Shown piece after piece: positions 18,828 to 29,695 of a stretch of 64,000 bases of DNA. Position 1 is the first letter of the stretch, and each line of letters starts with the position of its first letter. Made by a program: the position numbers and the translations under genes. The notes under the pieces are model-generated. The model was not told the origin of the DNA and did not search any database. It was given only the letters and a program-made list of their open reading frames with translations. The DNA is taken from the NCBI GenBank assembly GCA_951394045.1, contig OX595986.1:372001-436000 (forward strand), written 5' to 3'. The stretch comes from Nitzschia sp. DOCU1 (taxonomy: Eukaryota > Bacillariophyta > Bacillariophyceae > Bacillariales > Bacillariaceae).

Positions 18828-21146
18828 CTATTTTAGCTGTTTGGATCGTTGCTCCAAAACCGTTTTGTTCAAAGCAGCCCATCGCTTCATAAACGGTTCG
18901 TCTTGATAGGGATTCCAAATTTGCATGGACTTTAGCATGACGAAACTTTGAAAGTCGGCCAACGAGGGCAGTATCAATTGATGTCGACAAAGTGTTTCCA
19001 ATGTTTCATATGCCTTGGCATCGTCGTCGCACGTCATGTAGGCGGCGGCGAGACAGCACAAATCTTGGACTCGCGTTTCTTGTCGCAAGCCGCCTCGAAT
19101 GGCATAGCCCAGATCCGTGGCAGCCTTGACAGCCTCCAGAGCCCCACGGCGATTTCCAGTATTGACACAATGCAATGCCTCCATCATACAAAGATTGTAC
19201 ACCGTGTGCTGGAATCGTAGTGGGACATTGTCGTGTGCGTCTCGGATTTGCTGGCGACGGGTCGAAGATAGTAGCTGATCAATGGACTCTATCGCCTCTC
19301 CGGAACCCATGCGCATTTGAGCCCGCTTGACTTCTTCATTCATTGCCTGAAATTCTGTGGGACTAGTGCGCATCCAGTGGCAACATTCGCATCCACACTC
19401 AAAGCCCTTGCCGCCACTCCACTTTTGGAATCGTTCTTTACGATCTTGATAGGATAGAGCGGGATGAACGTAGCTGATGCACAATTCTTGACCTTTCGAG
19501 ACGTCCTTACAGGCGTAGACAAACATGTGATTGCCAATCTGAGCCCAAGTACAATTGGGTGTGCAAGAGTGATTGAACATGGAAACGCTGAGCCATAGGC
19601 CGACTCCGGTGTACTGATCGTCGTCGTCATTTGAGTTTGGCAATTTCAATTCAAACGGCGACGCTGGACTGTTTAAATCCACACCAAATCGATTGGATTC
19701 AAGAATGGAACGAATCTTGGATAAATCCAGGCCGCTACCAGTATTGCCATTCGCTTTTTCAGGGACTTGACCTCCCGCTTCGAGTTGGAAGAATGATGCG
19801 GCCAGTCGAGGATTTTTCTGTAACATTTTGACAGCTTGATGAACTTGGCTCACTTCGTACATGTGTTTCTTTTTCGCTGCTAATGCCGTCGCCGCAGTCC
19901 CACCTTGTTGATAGCAAAACGCAAAAGCTCGCGAAACGACGAGTAAGGTTCCTTCGGCAATATCTTCCTTAGCCAATACACCTCGATAGGTTTCCCGATC
20001 CGAAAGTCGGACCACGGCAACACCCAACTCAATTTGTGGCGATGTATAATCGGCATGAAATGGCAAGGTAGGAGACAAGGAGGCTTCACCCAACATGGCC
20101 TTGATGTTGAATTTGCCTCGGCTTTCCATGATAGCCTGCAGACACTCACCCAAGACGGATTGTAGAGAGGCGGCATGGCTAGCGTGTTCTTTTCGCAAGT
20201 TCATAATGATATCTTTGGCTTGTTCGGCCTTGTTTTGTGGAATGAGTGCCCTTGCTAATCGGAATTGTGCCTTGAAGTGTTGGTCGTCGTAGTCTGTCAA
20301 AATGCGTCGGGCATGGCGTTCGGCAGCTTCGAAATACTCCGTCTGTAGACACACTTCTGCCATGTTGCCGAGACACGAAATGGCAATCTCATTTTGATCT
20401 GTATTATATTGAGTTGTCGTCGTCACGATATCAAGTGCACGTTGATAGCATCGTAACGCCGCGGCATAGTCCTTTTTTCCAAAAGCAGCATTTCCTTGTT
20501 CTTTGAGTTGGGCGGGCGAACGAGTAGTCCCAGGAGTAATGCTTTTGAGTGGTTCGATGGATTTGCATTCTTTGGCCTGATCCCATTCTTCTTTACTCGA
20601 AAAAAATCGAATCGTATCTGGATTGTCACAACGTAGCATGAGTGGTGCATCCTTCTTGGAAGAATCCCTCCTATTCATAATCATGGGAACCACTAATGGA
20701 TGTGCCAATGCCAAGTACGAACCATTGGGAAGCTCCGACTCTAAATGAGTGCCCCCATATTCATCGTTTTCTCGAAGAGACAAATAATTCCACAACGAAA
20801 GTGCCATTGTGGTATTGTCATTCTGTACCAAAGTCATGAGTGCCGTGGCTTGCAAAAAGGGAGATCGAATGGTTGTCACAAAGAGAATTCGACCCGCCCA
20901 TACATGGTTGACTTTTGTGACCATTTCTGTAGAGTCAATGGGTTCTAATTCACCCAATGTTATGAGTCCAAAGGGATTCTGTTCTACGGGTGGTCGAGTG
21001 AACCATTGGCGGTCCTTCTTTTTTCGCTTGGCTTGCTGAGCTTGTTCCCGATCAAAGCAAGCCGTTGCATCTAGTGGCAACGTTGCCGCATACACAACTG
21101 CGCTTTCCATGTTCCATTGCGCCAATTGTTCTTGCAAGGTTTCCAT
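18828..21146 (-). CDS. TPR-SET protein (SMYD-like lysine methyltransferase)
   Basis: The 772-residue single-exon protein has TPR helices at about 210-315 (QLKEQGNAAFGKKDYAAALRC) and a split SET domain at about 370-560. The SET signatures are VSMFNHSCTPNC (521-532), which supplies part of the S-adenosylmethionine pocket, and GQELCISYV (552-560) with the catalytic-type tyrosine. A cysteine cluster CGCECC (584-589) follows, as in post-SET zinc sites. This order is typical of SMYD and SET/TPR methyltransferases that modify lysines on histones or other proteins. The first 200 residues are not assigned. The MYND finger of classical SMYD proteins is not seen. It is divergent from the Sec6 gene, sharing a 512-bp upstream region. 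Confidence 0.85.
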   Translation of the reverse strand: METLQEQLAQWNMESAVVYAATLPLDATACFDREQAQQAKRKKKDRQWFTRPPVEQNPFGLITLGELEPIDSTEMVTKVNHVWAGRILFVTTIRSPFLQATALMTLVQNDNTTMALSLWNYLSLRENDEYGGTHLESELPNGSYLALAHPLVVPMIMNRRDSSKKDAPLMLRCDNPDTIRFFSSKEEWDQAKECKSIEPLKSITPGTTRSPAQLKEQGNAAFGKKDYAAALRCYQRALDIVTTTTQYNTDQNEIAISCLGNMAEVCLQTEYFEAAERHARRILTDYDDQHFKAQFRLARALIPQNKAEQAKDIIMNLRKEHASHAASLQSVLGECLQAIMESRGKFNIKAMLGEASLSPTLPFHADYTSPQIELGVAVVRLSDRETYRGVLAKEDIAEGTLLVVSRAFAFCYQQGGTAATALAAKKKHMYEVSQVHQAVKMLQKNPRLAASFFQLEAGGQVPEKANGNTGSGLDLSKIRSILESNRFGVDLNSPASPFELKLPNSNDDDDQYTGVGLWLSVSMFNHSCTPNCTWAQIGNHMFVYACKDVSKGQELCISYVHPALSYQDRKERFQKWSGGKGFECGCECCHWMRTSPTEFQAMNEEVKRAQMRMGSGEAIESIDQLLSSTRRQQIRDAHDNVPLRFQHTVYNLCMMEALHCVNTGNRRGALEAVKAATDLGYAIRGGLRQETRVQDLCCLAAAYMTCDDDAKAYETLETLCRHQLILPSLADFQSFVMLKSMQIWNPYQDEPFMKRWAALNKTVLEQRSKQLK

Positions 21147-21658
21147 GTTGGATGCGGGCCACGCCGAAAGTAGTATGAGAAACGATGAGACGATGGTGAT
21201 AAAGAAAGAAGACTCTTCGAAGATGTGTCATCATGTTCAGATGATGGATTTTGTGGCCGGGATGCCGCCTCATCGGCGGCAGGAAGGAGAAGGTCCAACC
21301 AGTCGATAGTTGGTCGGATGGGTCATGAATCGACATTTACGTATGTTTGTATCCTGGTTCCATACCTCCAATCATATCCAAAGGCACGCCTCACGCACGA
21401 CCTGCCTCCAACAAGCGAGACATCCGTTGAGAGCCTACGGCGCTCGCGTAAGATTTGGACCCGTCCGTCTGCCTTTTAAGAGTAGCCACAATGACAATCC
21501 GGCTTGGCTGTAAGAGTAGTCGGAGCAACGAGTCAACGTTTGATTGTTGTCATTAAACTTGACCTATAGTAGCTATCTCGGTAGCTGACAGAGTAGAGGT
21601 AGTGGTCTCCGGGCCCACGTCTCCCTAGTAGTTCAACAAGAAGCAAAGAAGCTGCATC
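21147..21658. other. Divergent promoter region, SET gene and Sec6
   Basis: This 512-bp segment separates two divergent starts and must hold both promoters. No clear TATA box or repeat was recognised. Confidence 0.45.
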
Positions 21659-24600
21659 ATGGCGGAAGGCAACAAGAATGCGTTTGACTTTGATGTCGAC
21701 TTTGACAAGGTCCAACGTCGTCGGGATCAATACTTGGCCAAGAAGGCCGCTGAAAAGGCCAAGGCAGAAACCTTGTTGAGTGGCATGGACGCCGATGGCG
21801 ACTTTGCCGCCAATCAGCACCAGCAGCAGCATCAGGCACAAGGTGGTCAAGGTCGTTTAGGCTTTGCCTGGTTGCGTGGACAACAGCAGCAAGAAGATGG
21901 CAAGACGGATGCCCCCGAAGTCTTGTACGGGGGTAAACGTGTCGTGCAATGGCCGTACGATGATTATCATGTCGTTCAGCAACAATTTTATGTCAAATTG
22001 GAAGAAATCGAAACCACTAAACGTTTAGTGGCCAGTAATGAAAGCAAGGAAGACGGGGCTGCCACTCGAACTGCGAATACTACAACTACTACTAGTAGTA
22101 ATTTGCAACGTCCCGCGGATCCTCCCGATATTCCCACGGCCGTTCGAAATTTGCCCTTGCAAGATTTTGAAGCCAAGGCCGAAGAACGCGCCATTTCCAT
22201 CGTGGGGACTTGGCTCTTTGATTGTGGATTAATGGATGAATTACTCGTGCATGGTGGCATGGCTGGCTTTAGCACAGATGATACGACCTCGGCTGCTCCA
22301 TCTGTGCCCTCGCAAGAAGGCATTGAAATTGGCACGTCCGGCTTTCCCATTGAAGGTCCTTCTAAAATGGACAAGGAAATGGCCAAACTCAAGGCGACCA
22401 GTCAACGTACACTGGCATTGATTAATGCACGCTTAAATGATGGAGTGGCAGCCTCCGGTGCCGAAGTGCAAGAATTAGTCAATGCCGTCAATTCCACCAA
22501 GGATGATTTGGGACGATTGCGCGAACTTTCCACGTATATTTCCAATATTAGTCATACGAACAATGACTTGGAAAGTGAACGGCACGGTACTGAACGACGT
22601 CAAAAGTTCATGTTGACACGCTATCCGAAATTGAAAAAGGCGATTAATGCCCGACGTAATCTCGCGAGATGTTTTCGGGAATTGGATTTTTATAGTCAAA
22701 TTCCTGTCAAGTGTGAACAATTGCGAGATGATTTGCATTCGGCCGAATGGACCGACAATGAATGGAATTCTCTCCGAGATGTTTCGAGAGAACATGTCGA
22801 ATTGGAAATTTTCTTGGTGGAAGCTGAAGCGGGAATGAAGAAACGCATTGACGAAGAAGCCGAAGAAATGAGAGGGCAATCGACATCCAATGAACCTCGA
22901 GGACGACACGACTCGAGTATTATCAATAAATCTCGGTCGAGCTATATTCCTTCCTCAGGAAAAATGCCACACAATTATGAAGAAGTGGACAACTTTTTGC
23001 ATGAACATGTCAAGAATGTGTGGGAATTGGGAGATGAAATTCGATTGAGAATTCGATCGGGAATCGGAACTGCCTTTGAACTGGCCATGAATAATCCAGC
23101 TGCCATGGTAGCGTTAGTGGAAGCCGTGGAAGTCTACGAGACCGCGGCCGAAGAATACAAGACGGTTCACGGAGAAGAAGCGGGTCAATCGTCCAATTCG
23201 TTGCGATTTACGGATATGAGAGCGTCCGCGTTGAAACAAATTTATCAAGATTTTGAAATGCGGGGATTAGAAATGTTCCGGGATGTGCATGAGAATGTAA
23301 GTAACGATGGATCAAGGGGTTGTATAACATGTGGAAAAATAATCTCTCACCGTCTTGCATTTCGGTACAACACAACTATAGATTGGCATGGACGAAGAAG
23401 AAGAGGAAGAGGCCGCTAGTGCTCGCTTCTCGGCTGTCTTGCGCGCATGCAATCACTTGACGTCCGAGATTGCCTTTGTGCAGAATCAATTGAGTCCCTG
23501 CTTTCCGCCCCATTGGGCCTTGGAATTGTTGTGGGGTACTTGTGTCGCCCACATTTCGTCCAAACAAATTCTAGAGCAAATTGGAGGTACCGAAGGACAC
23601 AAATTGCCTGATTTGACAGTCACACAACTGCTGGATTTGGTAGCATGGGTCGAGAACTTTCGTGAAACAATCGAAGAGTCCTTTCCCAATATTGGAGAGC
23701 ACACGTCCAAAAAGACATATTTTGATGAAAAGCCACAGCTGCTTCAGGAAGATAACAAGCAAGTGAATTTGGACGTTGCAAAAGATTCCTTGGCGTGGGC
23801 CAACAACATGCTGTGGGAAGTCCATGATTTGGCAAAGGACGAGTTCTTGTTTCGTACCAAGGAACAAACGGATGAGTGGTTGGACAATGTGTACCTGTAA
23901 GTATTGCGTGAGCCCTAGACATTTGGAAGACACATGTTGGAACTTCACTGACACTTGTCGTCTTGTTTACAGTGCGGACCATACCAAGAGTCAGACGGGT
24001 GAAGGCCGACTTATTACGTCGCTGTGCGAGGACGTTTATTCCTTGGCTGGAGTTCAGCTTCGTACGATTCGTGAACGTTTGACACGCCGTTCCGAAGCGT
24101 TGGTTCAAGCTGTCGGTGTTATTTTCAAGAACTTGTACGAAAAGCAAATTGCTTCGCGCAACAACTTTTTGCAAGACTTTGAAACCTGTTGTGCGGCAGC
24201 GAACGATTTCATCCGAATGAGTGAAAAGTGCGAAGAAATCTTGAGTGATCTCGTGGCAGAATGCAATCTTAGCCCGGTGGCATCAGAGGCGCTGGATGAG
24301 CAGTCGGCTGTTCTGCTGGGATTGTACAGCAGTGATGCCGTCTTTGCCGCTCAAAAGGTCCATCTGTACATTTTCGAGCCAATTGAAGAGGCCATTGGAG
24401 AAGAACTGTTTGGCGAATCGTGGCTAGACGAGTTGACCAACAACGAACTGGCCTTGACGCTGGTCCGCACATTGGAAGATTTTATGTCAGATTTGGAGAT
24501 TTTCTTGGATGAGCTCATGGTGGGCAAGACTTTGGATGCGTTGGTCACGGCGACGGTCAACTTCTACATCAAGACGCTAATCCGAAAGTCCCACGCCCAC

Positions 24601-25164
24601 AACAACAACAAAAAGGGCATATGGTCGGACAATCAGCGAGCTTTGGATCGCATCCGTGGTGATATCACTACCATGAAGGAATACTTTGAGAGTTTGGCGC
24701 CGTCGTATCCTTCATTGGGTCGATTGATTGAAGGAGAGTTTGAAGTGCTAGATACTATTCATGAGCTATTGGCGATTGCCGCCGGGGTTTCTCGCTCGAC
24801 TGACCGAGACTTCGTCATTTTCCTACAAAAGAGGGTGAGGAACCTCGCCATTACCAAATTGGTGGTGGGAGATCTTTGGCACTTGGTAAAGCCGCAGGAC
24901 GAAAAGACAATTTATGAACTGGTCGAGTCCATGGAAGACGAAATGGCGGCCGTTGCTCCGAACGACGAGACGGCCGTCGATGTCGCATTGGCGCGTCAAA
25001 CCGTACCTGGCTTGCGTTTGGATCAAGAGTTGGCGAAGATGTGCGCTCAAAGTAACCGCAGTCGTCCCGGTCTAAAGCGCAGTGCCATGGAACAGGGAGA
25101 GGCCGTCTTGAACCGATGGCGTCAAACTTTTGACAATCTCGTTGAAGAAGTCAGAGGGGAGTAA
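21659..25164 (+). CDS. SEC6: Exocyst complex subunit Sec6 (EXOC3), three exons
   Basis: Exons are 21659-23296, 23382-23896 and 23973-25164 with introns of 85 and 76 nt (GTAAGT donors), giving about 1114 residues. The N-terminal half is helical with a coiled region (LGRLRELSTYISNISHTN) and the run KLKKAINARRNL...FRELDFYSQIP. The C-terminal half has WVENFRETIEESF and, after a second junction, ADHTKSQTGEGRLITSLCEDVY, matching the Sec6 pattern in which a long helical rod is interrupted by a T-rich loop before a final four-helix part. Sec6 is a core exocyst subunit tethering secretory vesicles to the plasma membrane. The N-terminal 120 residues, with Q-rich runs, are longer than in animals. The call rests on pattern memory, not an alignment. 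Confidence 0.75.
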
Positions 25165-26077
25165 TAACTGTTCACATCTCAAGCCGCCTCTAACCGATAT
25201 CAGGATATAAATGATTATATGCACGTTGCATTGACCATCCTCCAGGCGAGTACTACAAGAAACGAGGGTGCGACTCTAATGGATTAGTTCAAGTCCGAAA
25301 TAGACGGGAATGTAAATCTTTGCTCAGGACCTCTAGTTCGTGTATTGTGTCCAAGGCTTGGTTTATCATAGATTAAAGTCACGGCAGAATAGACGAAAAA
25401 GAGGAGACTAATCATTCATCGAGTTGTGCGTCCAAATGGTTGATTGTGGTGGCACGGCGTTAAAGAACAAGAATCAGACGGCTACATGCATTGCGGCCGC
25501 AAACGCGGCTTCTTCGACGACTTACGTCGATGAAATGTGGTCGGAAGATCTTGCAAAAGCACGGGTTGCGATGCGGTAAATCACTCTCATTGGCAGTTAC
25601 CAACTCATCACTCTTGGTTTGGATAGCATGCCAATGCCTCATTGCTCTCAGCTGTCGCCCTGCGGATTATCATGGAATCGATGTCCCTTGACTTTGTTGG
25701 ATTCGTGCCCCCGGCCGGCGTGATTTTTATATGCCACTTCAAGGCCCAATTGAATTCATCTGTTCACAAACGCAGAAGAGTTCGGCGCGCGTTATGAAAT
25801 TCGAGAATGGTTCGATCAATGACCGTGCATTGAGGAAGAATGAGGGCAATTATAATGCGAACTCCTTTGGTCGTATCTTACGACGAATCAGCCCCGCAGT
25901 TCCGTTGAAATGACTTGCGCTTCTGTTTGGGCACTTTTATCAATCTTGCAATACGGTGAAGGTCTTTTTTCACATCGAACGGTCACTCACAAGAAGTGGT
26001 GCAGCAGAAACATTTTTCGATCGGCTTTTTTCGTTGGCATCACCCACAAAATCGCACTACCCCCAGACACAAGCTCA
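25165..26077. other. Intergenic plus 5' leader, nothing recognised
   Basis: About 900 bp between Sec6 and the glycosyltransferase. An in-frame extension of the next gene begins at 25910 but lacks features of coding sequence. No RNA gene was found; a B-box-like GGTTCGATC near 25809 has no matching A box. Confidence 0.4.
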
Positions 26078-27418
26078 ATGAAGTGGATCACAGGAAGACG
26101 ATGGCAATCGGGCCTTTCGACGGCCTTCGTATACATTGCGGTTGGCTGCATATTGATAGCTGCTCGAAGCACCAGCCAGTTGCTTCTAGTAATCCCACTC
26201 GACGATTTTGCTGCCGTCCAAGGCTTACCGAGAGAGACCGCAGCCTTCGGATTGGAGCGCAAGCTTTCCGTGAAGGAGCAAGAGGTTTCGTCTTCTTCTG
26301 AGGGGGTTATGACCAACGAGATGGACGACGTTTCACATGCACCCAATCGCGTTCTGCTGGGCATCTTTACTACCAATAGCCCGAAAGACGCGATGCGTCG
26401 AAAACTTATTCGCAGGACCTATCTATCAAACTATAATATCCTGAAGGAAGTGGGTCTTGCAAGCAGCGAAGACTCCGAGGATCGTCTGTGCTCTCTTGCT
26501 GACTTGATTGAGGGCAAACGCAACACGGGAAGTGAATGCAAGGTTGTCTATACCTTTGTGATGGGCAATTGGGATGTTTCCAACACCACGGCATACACGG
26601 ATCTTACACAAATAGGCGAGTCTGACTTCCCATTTGTGGTCGATGACTCGAGTGAGGACGATGATGTCGAGCGCGACGTCGTCCATCTGAACATTCGCGA
26701 AAACATGAACTATGGAAAGACATCAACTTGGTTCAAATACGCATCAACAGTCCTTCCGGCAGAAAACCTTGGCATCGACTTAATCGCCAAAGTTGATTTG
26801 GACACTATCGTTGTTCCAAGGCGCTTCTTAGAGGATCTTGACGAAGAGCTGCAGCATCATGGAGTGACACGTCCTGCGCACGGCGTGTATGGCGGCGTCC
26901 TCGAGATATTCCATCCCAACGAAGTGTTGTTCATGCAAGGCGGGTTCTACTTCCTCTCTAGAGATGTTGCGCAATACATCACCTCGAGTGATTGTCCCCG
27001 CGACGAAATAGTTCATCACATCAAGACGGTTGTACGCGCCCATGACCCCAAATACGACAGAGCCGAAGACGTGGAGATCGGGAATTTCATTGCCCAATGT
27101 TGGGACAGACGGCAAACGACGCCATCACAAGAAAGTCAACAGAACGAGAAGCAGGATCTTACAGCGCGAAGAGTCTTCCTCTCGAACACCAGTGCCGAAC
27201 ACCATCCAGTTTTCAAAGATAGCAACCGCTTTCGAGTCAAATGGAAGCAGTCACTGGCTATCGACCTTGCATCTTTGCGATATGGCCAGATTAAGGAGAA
27301 GTACAACGGGGGCTGCCCAACAAATGACGAGGCTCTCGAAGGCGAGCTTCGGTGGTTCGACGGGAAGCCAAACATGCAGCTAGCAAAGGGCCAATTTGCG
27401 GAAATGTGCTCTTCCTGA
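26078..27418 (+). CDS. GT31-like (beta-1,3-galactosyltransferase type) glycosyltransferase
   Basis: The ATG at 26078 (MKWITGRRW) gives 446 residues with a type II membrane anchor (LSTAFVYIAVGCILIAA), the usual Golgi topology; the frame could extend to 25910. The catalytic part has RRKLIRRTYLSNY (the R-x-x-I-R-x-T signature of GT31), a DxD-like AKVDLDTIVVP, GVYGGV, GGFYFLSRDVA (acceptor-side motif) and AEDVEIGNF (the E-D-V motif). The order matches beta-1,3-glycosyltransferases that extend glycans in the Golgi lumen with UDP-sugars. The DxD is DLD, so metal binding is probably kept. Donor and acceptor cannot be told from sequence. Confidence 0.75.
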   Translation: MKWITGRRWQSGLSTAFVYIAVGCILIAARSTSQLLLVIPLDDFAAVQGLPRETAAFGLERKLSVKEQEVSSSSEGVMTNEMDDVSHAPNRVLLGIFTTNSPKDAMRRKLIRRTYLSNYNILKEVGLASSEDSEDRLCSLADLIEGKRNTGSECKVVYTFVMGNWDVSNTTAYTDLTQIGESDFPFVVDDSSEDDDVERDVVHLNIRENMNYGKTSTWFKYASTVLPAENLGIDLIAKVDLDTIVVPRRFLEDLDEELQHHGVTRPAHGVYGGVLEIFHPNEVLFMQGGFYFLSRDVAQYITSSDCPRDEIVHHIKTVVRAHDPKYDRAEDVEIGNFIAQCWDRRQTTPSQESQQNEKQDLTARRVFLSNTSAEHHPVFKDSNRFRVKWKQSLAIDLASLRYGQIKEKYNGGCPTNDEALEGELRWFDGKPNMQLAKGQFAEMCSS

Positions 27419-28350
27419 AGTCTTCCTGCGCAGCACAAGGCCGATGAGGAGTCCCCCCACCCGAAATCACCGATAGCAATAGTAAATTAAGATCGACTCG
27501 AGTAGCAGCTATGTGGTAGTACTGCTTATCTGCTGCCATGTTACTGCCGTCGGGAACGAGGAGTTTTTCCAGACCTGCCAGCAATCGCCACAATGACTCT
27601 ATCCCCCGAGGCCGAATACATCAGCGATGATACCCGTCCATGTATGTTAAATTTGTTCGGCCCATAGCATTTGTGTGCAACCCCCCCGTCTTTCTTGAGA
27701 GAACCGAGCACATGTAGCACACATTCCTTGGTCGTACGACGTAGAAAGTTGCATTCGAAGCAAACTGGGAAATCACTCAAGAAAACTTGTCACCGCAACG
27801 GCCGTTAATGCTGCAGCCGTCAAGATAGGAATCACAAAAGGGTATCCCCTCGATAATACATGGCTTGACAGGCCAACGAATTGAAATGCTGTCGGCCATG
27901 ATTGACGAGGAAGAAGATCTTTTACCCGCGCCGACAAAAGACCACAGAACGGATGATGGCACTGCCTGCCTTTTGATCCCAGGTCATCTTGAGCTGGTAG
28001 CAGCAATCCACCACAGTCTAATCTTCATCTTCTCTACACATGGTGAAAAAGGTAATGCCCAAGCAATCCTCCTTCTCCTGATGGCATGTGTTGCTGATGA
28101 CCGGTGGCTCGAACCGAAATCATCGATGCATGGTGCGTGATGCCAAGAAGCAAAGATCCATCGGAAGCCGGCGAACACATGACAGACCTCGTGGAGCTTG
28201 CGGAGCGAAGCCCAAAATCACAAAAGATCTTTCGGGCATTTTCGTTTTCGTGATGAGAATACTTGCTTTGCTCTATTAGCTCACCTTCCGTACCCAAGCG
28301 AAGTCATTACACCATTGTTTTTGTCTCTCCCCGTTTGTATTATTAAAAAA
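27419..28350. other. Intergenic, no supported gene
   Basis: Several overlapping short frames occur on both strands, none with a recognised domain or intron structure. The last 20 bases before 28351 form an A-rich leader to the next start codon. Confidence 0.4.
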
Positions 28351-29142
28351 ATGGACACAATCACTCGACCCAAGTTAATCTCGATGGAGGGAATGATCTT
28401 CAATGCCAACCACGTGTTGTCATACGCGTTGGATCCTGGCATTCGTGGGATTCCCAAAGGATACTTTATGGACTGTGCTGGAATTATGATCATGAATTCC
28501 ATCCAAGCCGGATTCATGTTTAGTGGAAGTGTGGGAACAGGAATCTTTCTCAAGCATGATATGAACGGCAACTGGAGTAACCCTGTCGCTTGTGGTATGG
28601 CGGGAGTTGGAATTGGATTTCAAATCGGCGCAGCAATGAAGGATGTGATTATCTTTTTGCCCGACGACGCGTCGGTGCAAACTCTATTTAGCCGAGGCGT
28701 CACTCTTGGGGCGCATTCGGATGTGACTATAGGAATCGGACGGGAATTTGAAGGTGGTGTTGGAGCGTCAGGATCGGGCTTGTCAGCCATTATCAGCATT
28801 GCCTATACTAAAGGAGCGTTCGTGGGAGCCACCATGGAAGGTGCCATGGTTTCCCCACGACACGGAGCCAATGAGGCCTTCTACGGGCCGGGAAATGCAA
28901 ATCCCGAAGACATTATCGAAGGACGAGTTGCCTTCCCGACGCACAAGGTTACCATGATTGAAGAACTCAAGGATAAGTTACTCAAATTGTCTATGGGAAT
29001 GAGCGAGCCGATTGGAGAAGCCGAACTGAGAAAGGCAAAGCAAGCGGCAGCTGAGGCTGAAAAGGCCGCTGCCGTCGTTCAGACTGCCGCCTCGGATATT
29101 GTGGAATTGGATGGCAGCGGCGGAGCGGCGAATCAAGCCTAG
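28351..29142 (+). CDS. SYLF (Ysc84-type) lipid-binding protein
   Basis: The ATG at 28351 follows AATTAAAAAA-type sequence (TATTAAAAAAATGG) and starts a 263-residue protein. The body is a SYLF/Ysc84 domain: IPKGYFMDCAGIMIMNSIQAG, GSGVGTG-like FSGSVGTGIFLKH, then VACGMAGVGIGFQIGA and a glycine-rich repeat region IGIGREFEGGVGASGSG. Yeast Ysc84 and human SH3YL1 bind phosphoinositides and actin patches through this domain. The SH3 domain found in those proteins is absent. The C-terminus is an Ala/Lys/Glu-rich helix (AAAEAEKAAAVVQ). It probably acts in endocytosis or membrane-actin contact, as inferred from the family. Confidence 0.85.
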   Translation: MDTITRPKLISMEGMIFNANHVLSYALDPGIRGIPKGYFMDCAGIMIMNSIQAGFMFSGSVGTGIFLKHDMNGNWSNPVACGMAGVGIGFQIGAAMKDVIIFLPDDASVQTLFSRGVTLGAHSDVTIGIGREFEGGVGASGSGLSAIISIAYTKGAFVGATMEGAMVSPRHGANEAFYGPGNANPEDIIEGRVAFPTHKVTMIEELKDKLLKLSMGMSEPIGEAELRKAKQAAAEAEKAAAVVQTAASDIVELDGSGGAANQA

Positions 29143-29695
29143 AGGACGTTCCCCACAGTAGCGAGGAGGCGAGCGGCACAAGTGCGTCCGACCAATCCAT
29201 TTCATTATTCACATAATCATTACTTGTTTTAAGATTATATATGCTTTTCCACATTCATTCTCTATGCTATGATAGTGACAAGAATTGCGACTGGGCCGCA
29301 TTATCGACGAAGCACCTCTAGAGTAGCAACTAAGACGATCATCTTGCTGGAGAGACCTCTTCTCGACTGTGACTTCATTTAGTCCATGAAGTCACATGGG
29401 TTTACATCGTCGTCATCTGGCAGACGGACAAACGATGACCTGTATGCTGTCTGTTTGTCTGTTTGTCTGTCCTAATCCCGATCTTATCGCGACGGCGTCC
29501 ATTTCTCCATTCGAGCTTTTATTTGCGACGACCGTTGCGAGGCTTTTTTAGCGTTGAGGGAGACGAGAATGCGATTGCGGTATGACCCTTCCCTTCTGTC
29601 GTGGTGATGCCAATTGTGCCAATCGGTCCCCACTGTAACACCAGCACACCTGCGTTGACCTTGCAATAATCGTCCGTATTACTAACCCCCTCAGC
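29143..29695. other. Intergenic with inverted repeat and short microsatellite
   Basis: The 553 bp between the SYLF and C2-TerD genes hold a perfect 11-bp inverted repeat (separate entry) and a TTTGTCTG-type microsatellite near 29447-29471. No gene is supported. Confidence 0.6.
29368..29396. repeat. Perfect inverted repeat, 11-bp arms and 7-nt loop
   Basis: TGTGACTTCAT at 29368-29378 and ATGAAGTCACA at 29386-29396 are exact reverse complements around TTAGTCC. The arms contain TGACTTCA, close to a bZIP-type site. It lies 300 bp upstream of the C2-TerD gene and 226 bp after the SYLF stop. Confidence 0.8.

Noticed and set aside
25460..25840. B-box-like GGTTCGATC near 25809, possible tRNA
   Set aside because: No A box at the right distance and no cloverleaf could be drawn.
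27541..28297. Overlapping short frames on both strands
   Set aside because: No frame has a start, domain or introns that would make a gene.
29447..29471. TTTGTCTG microsatellite
   Set aside because: Too short to be of interest by itself; noted only in the spacer entry.
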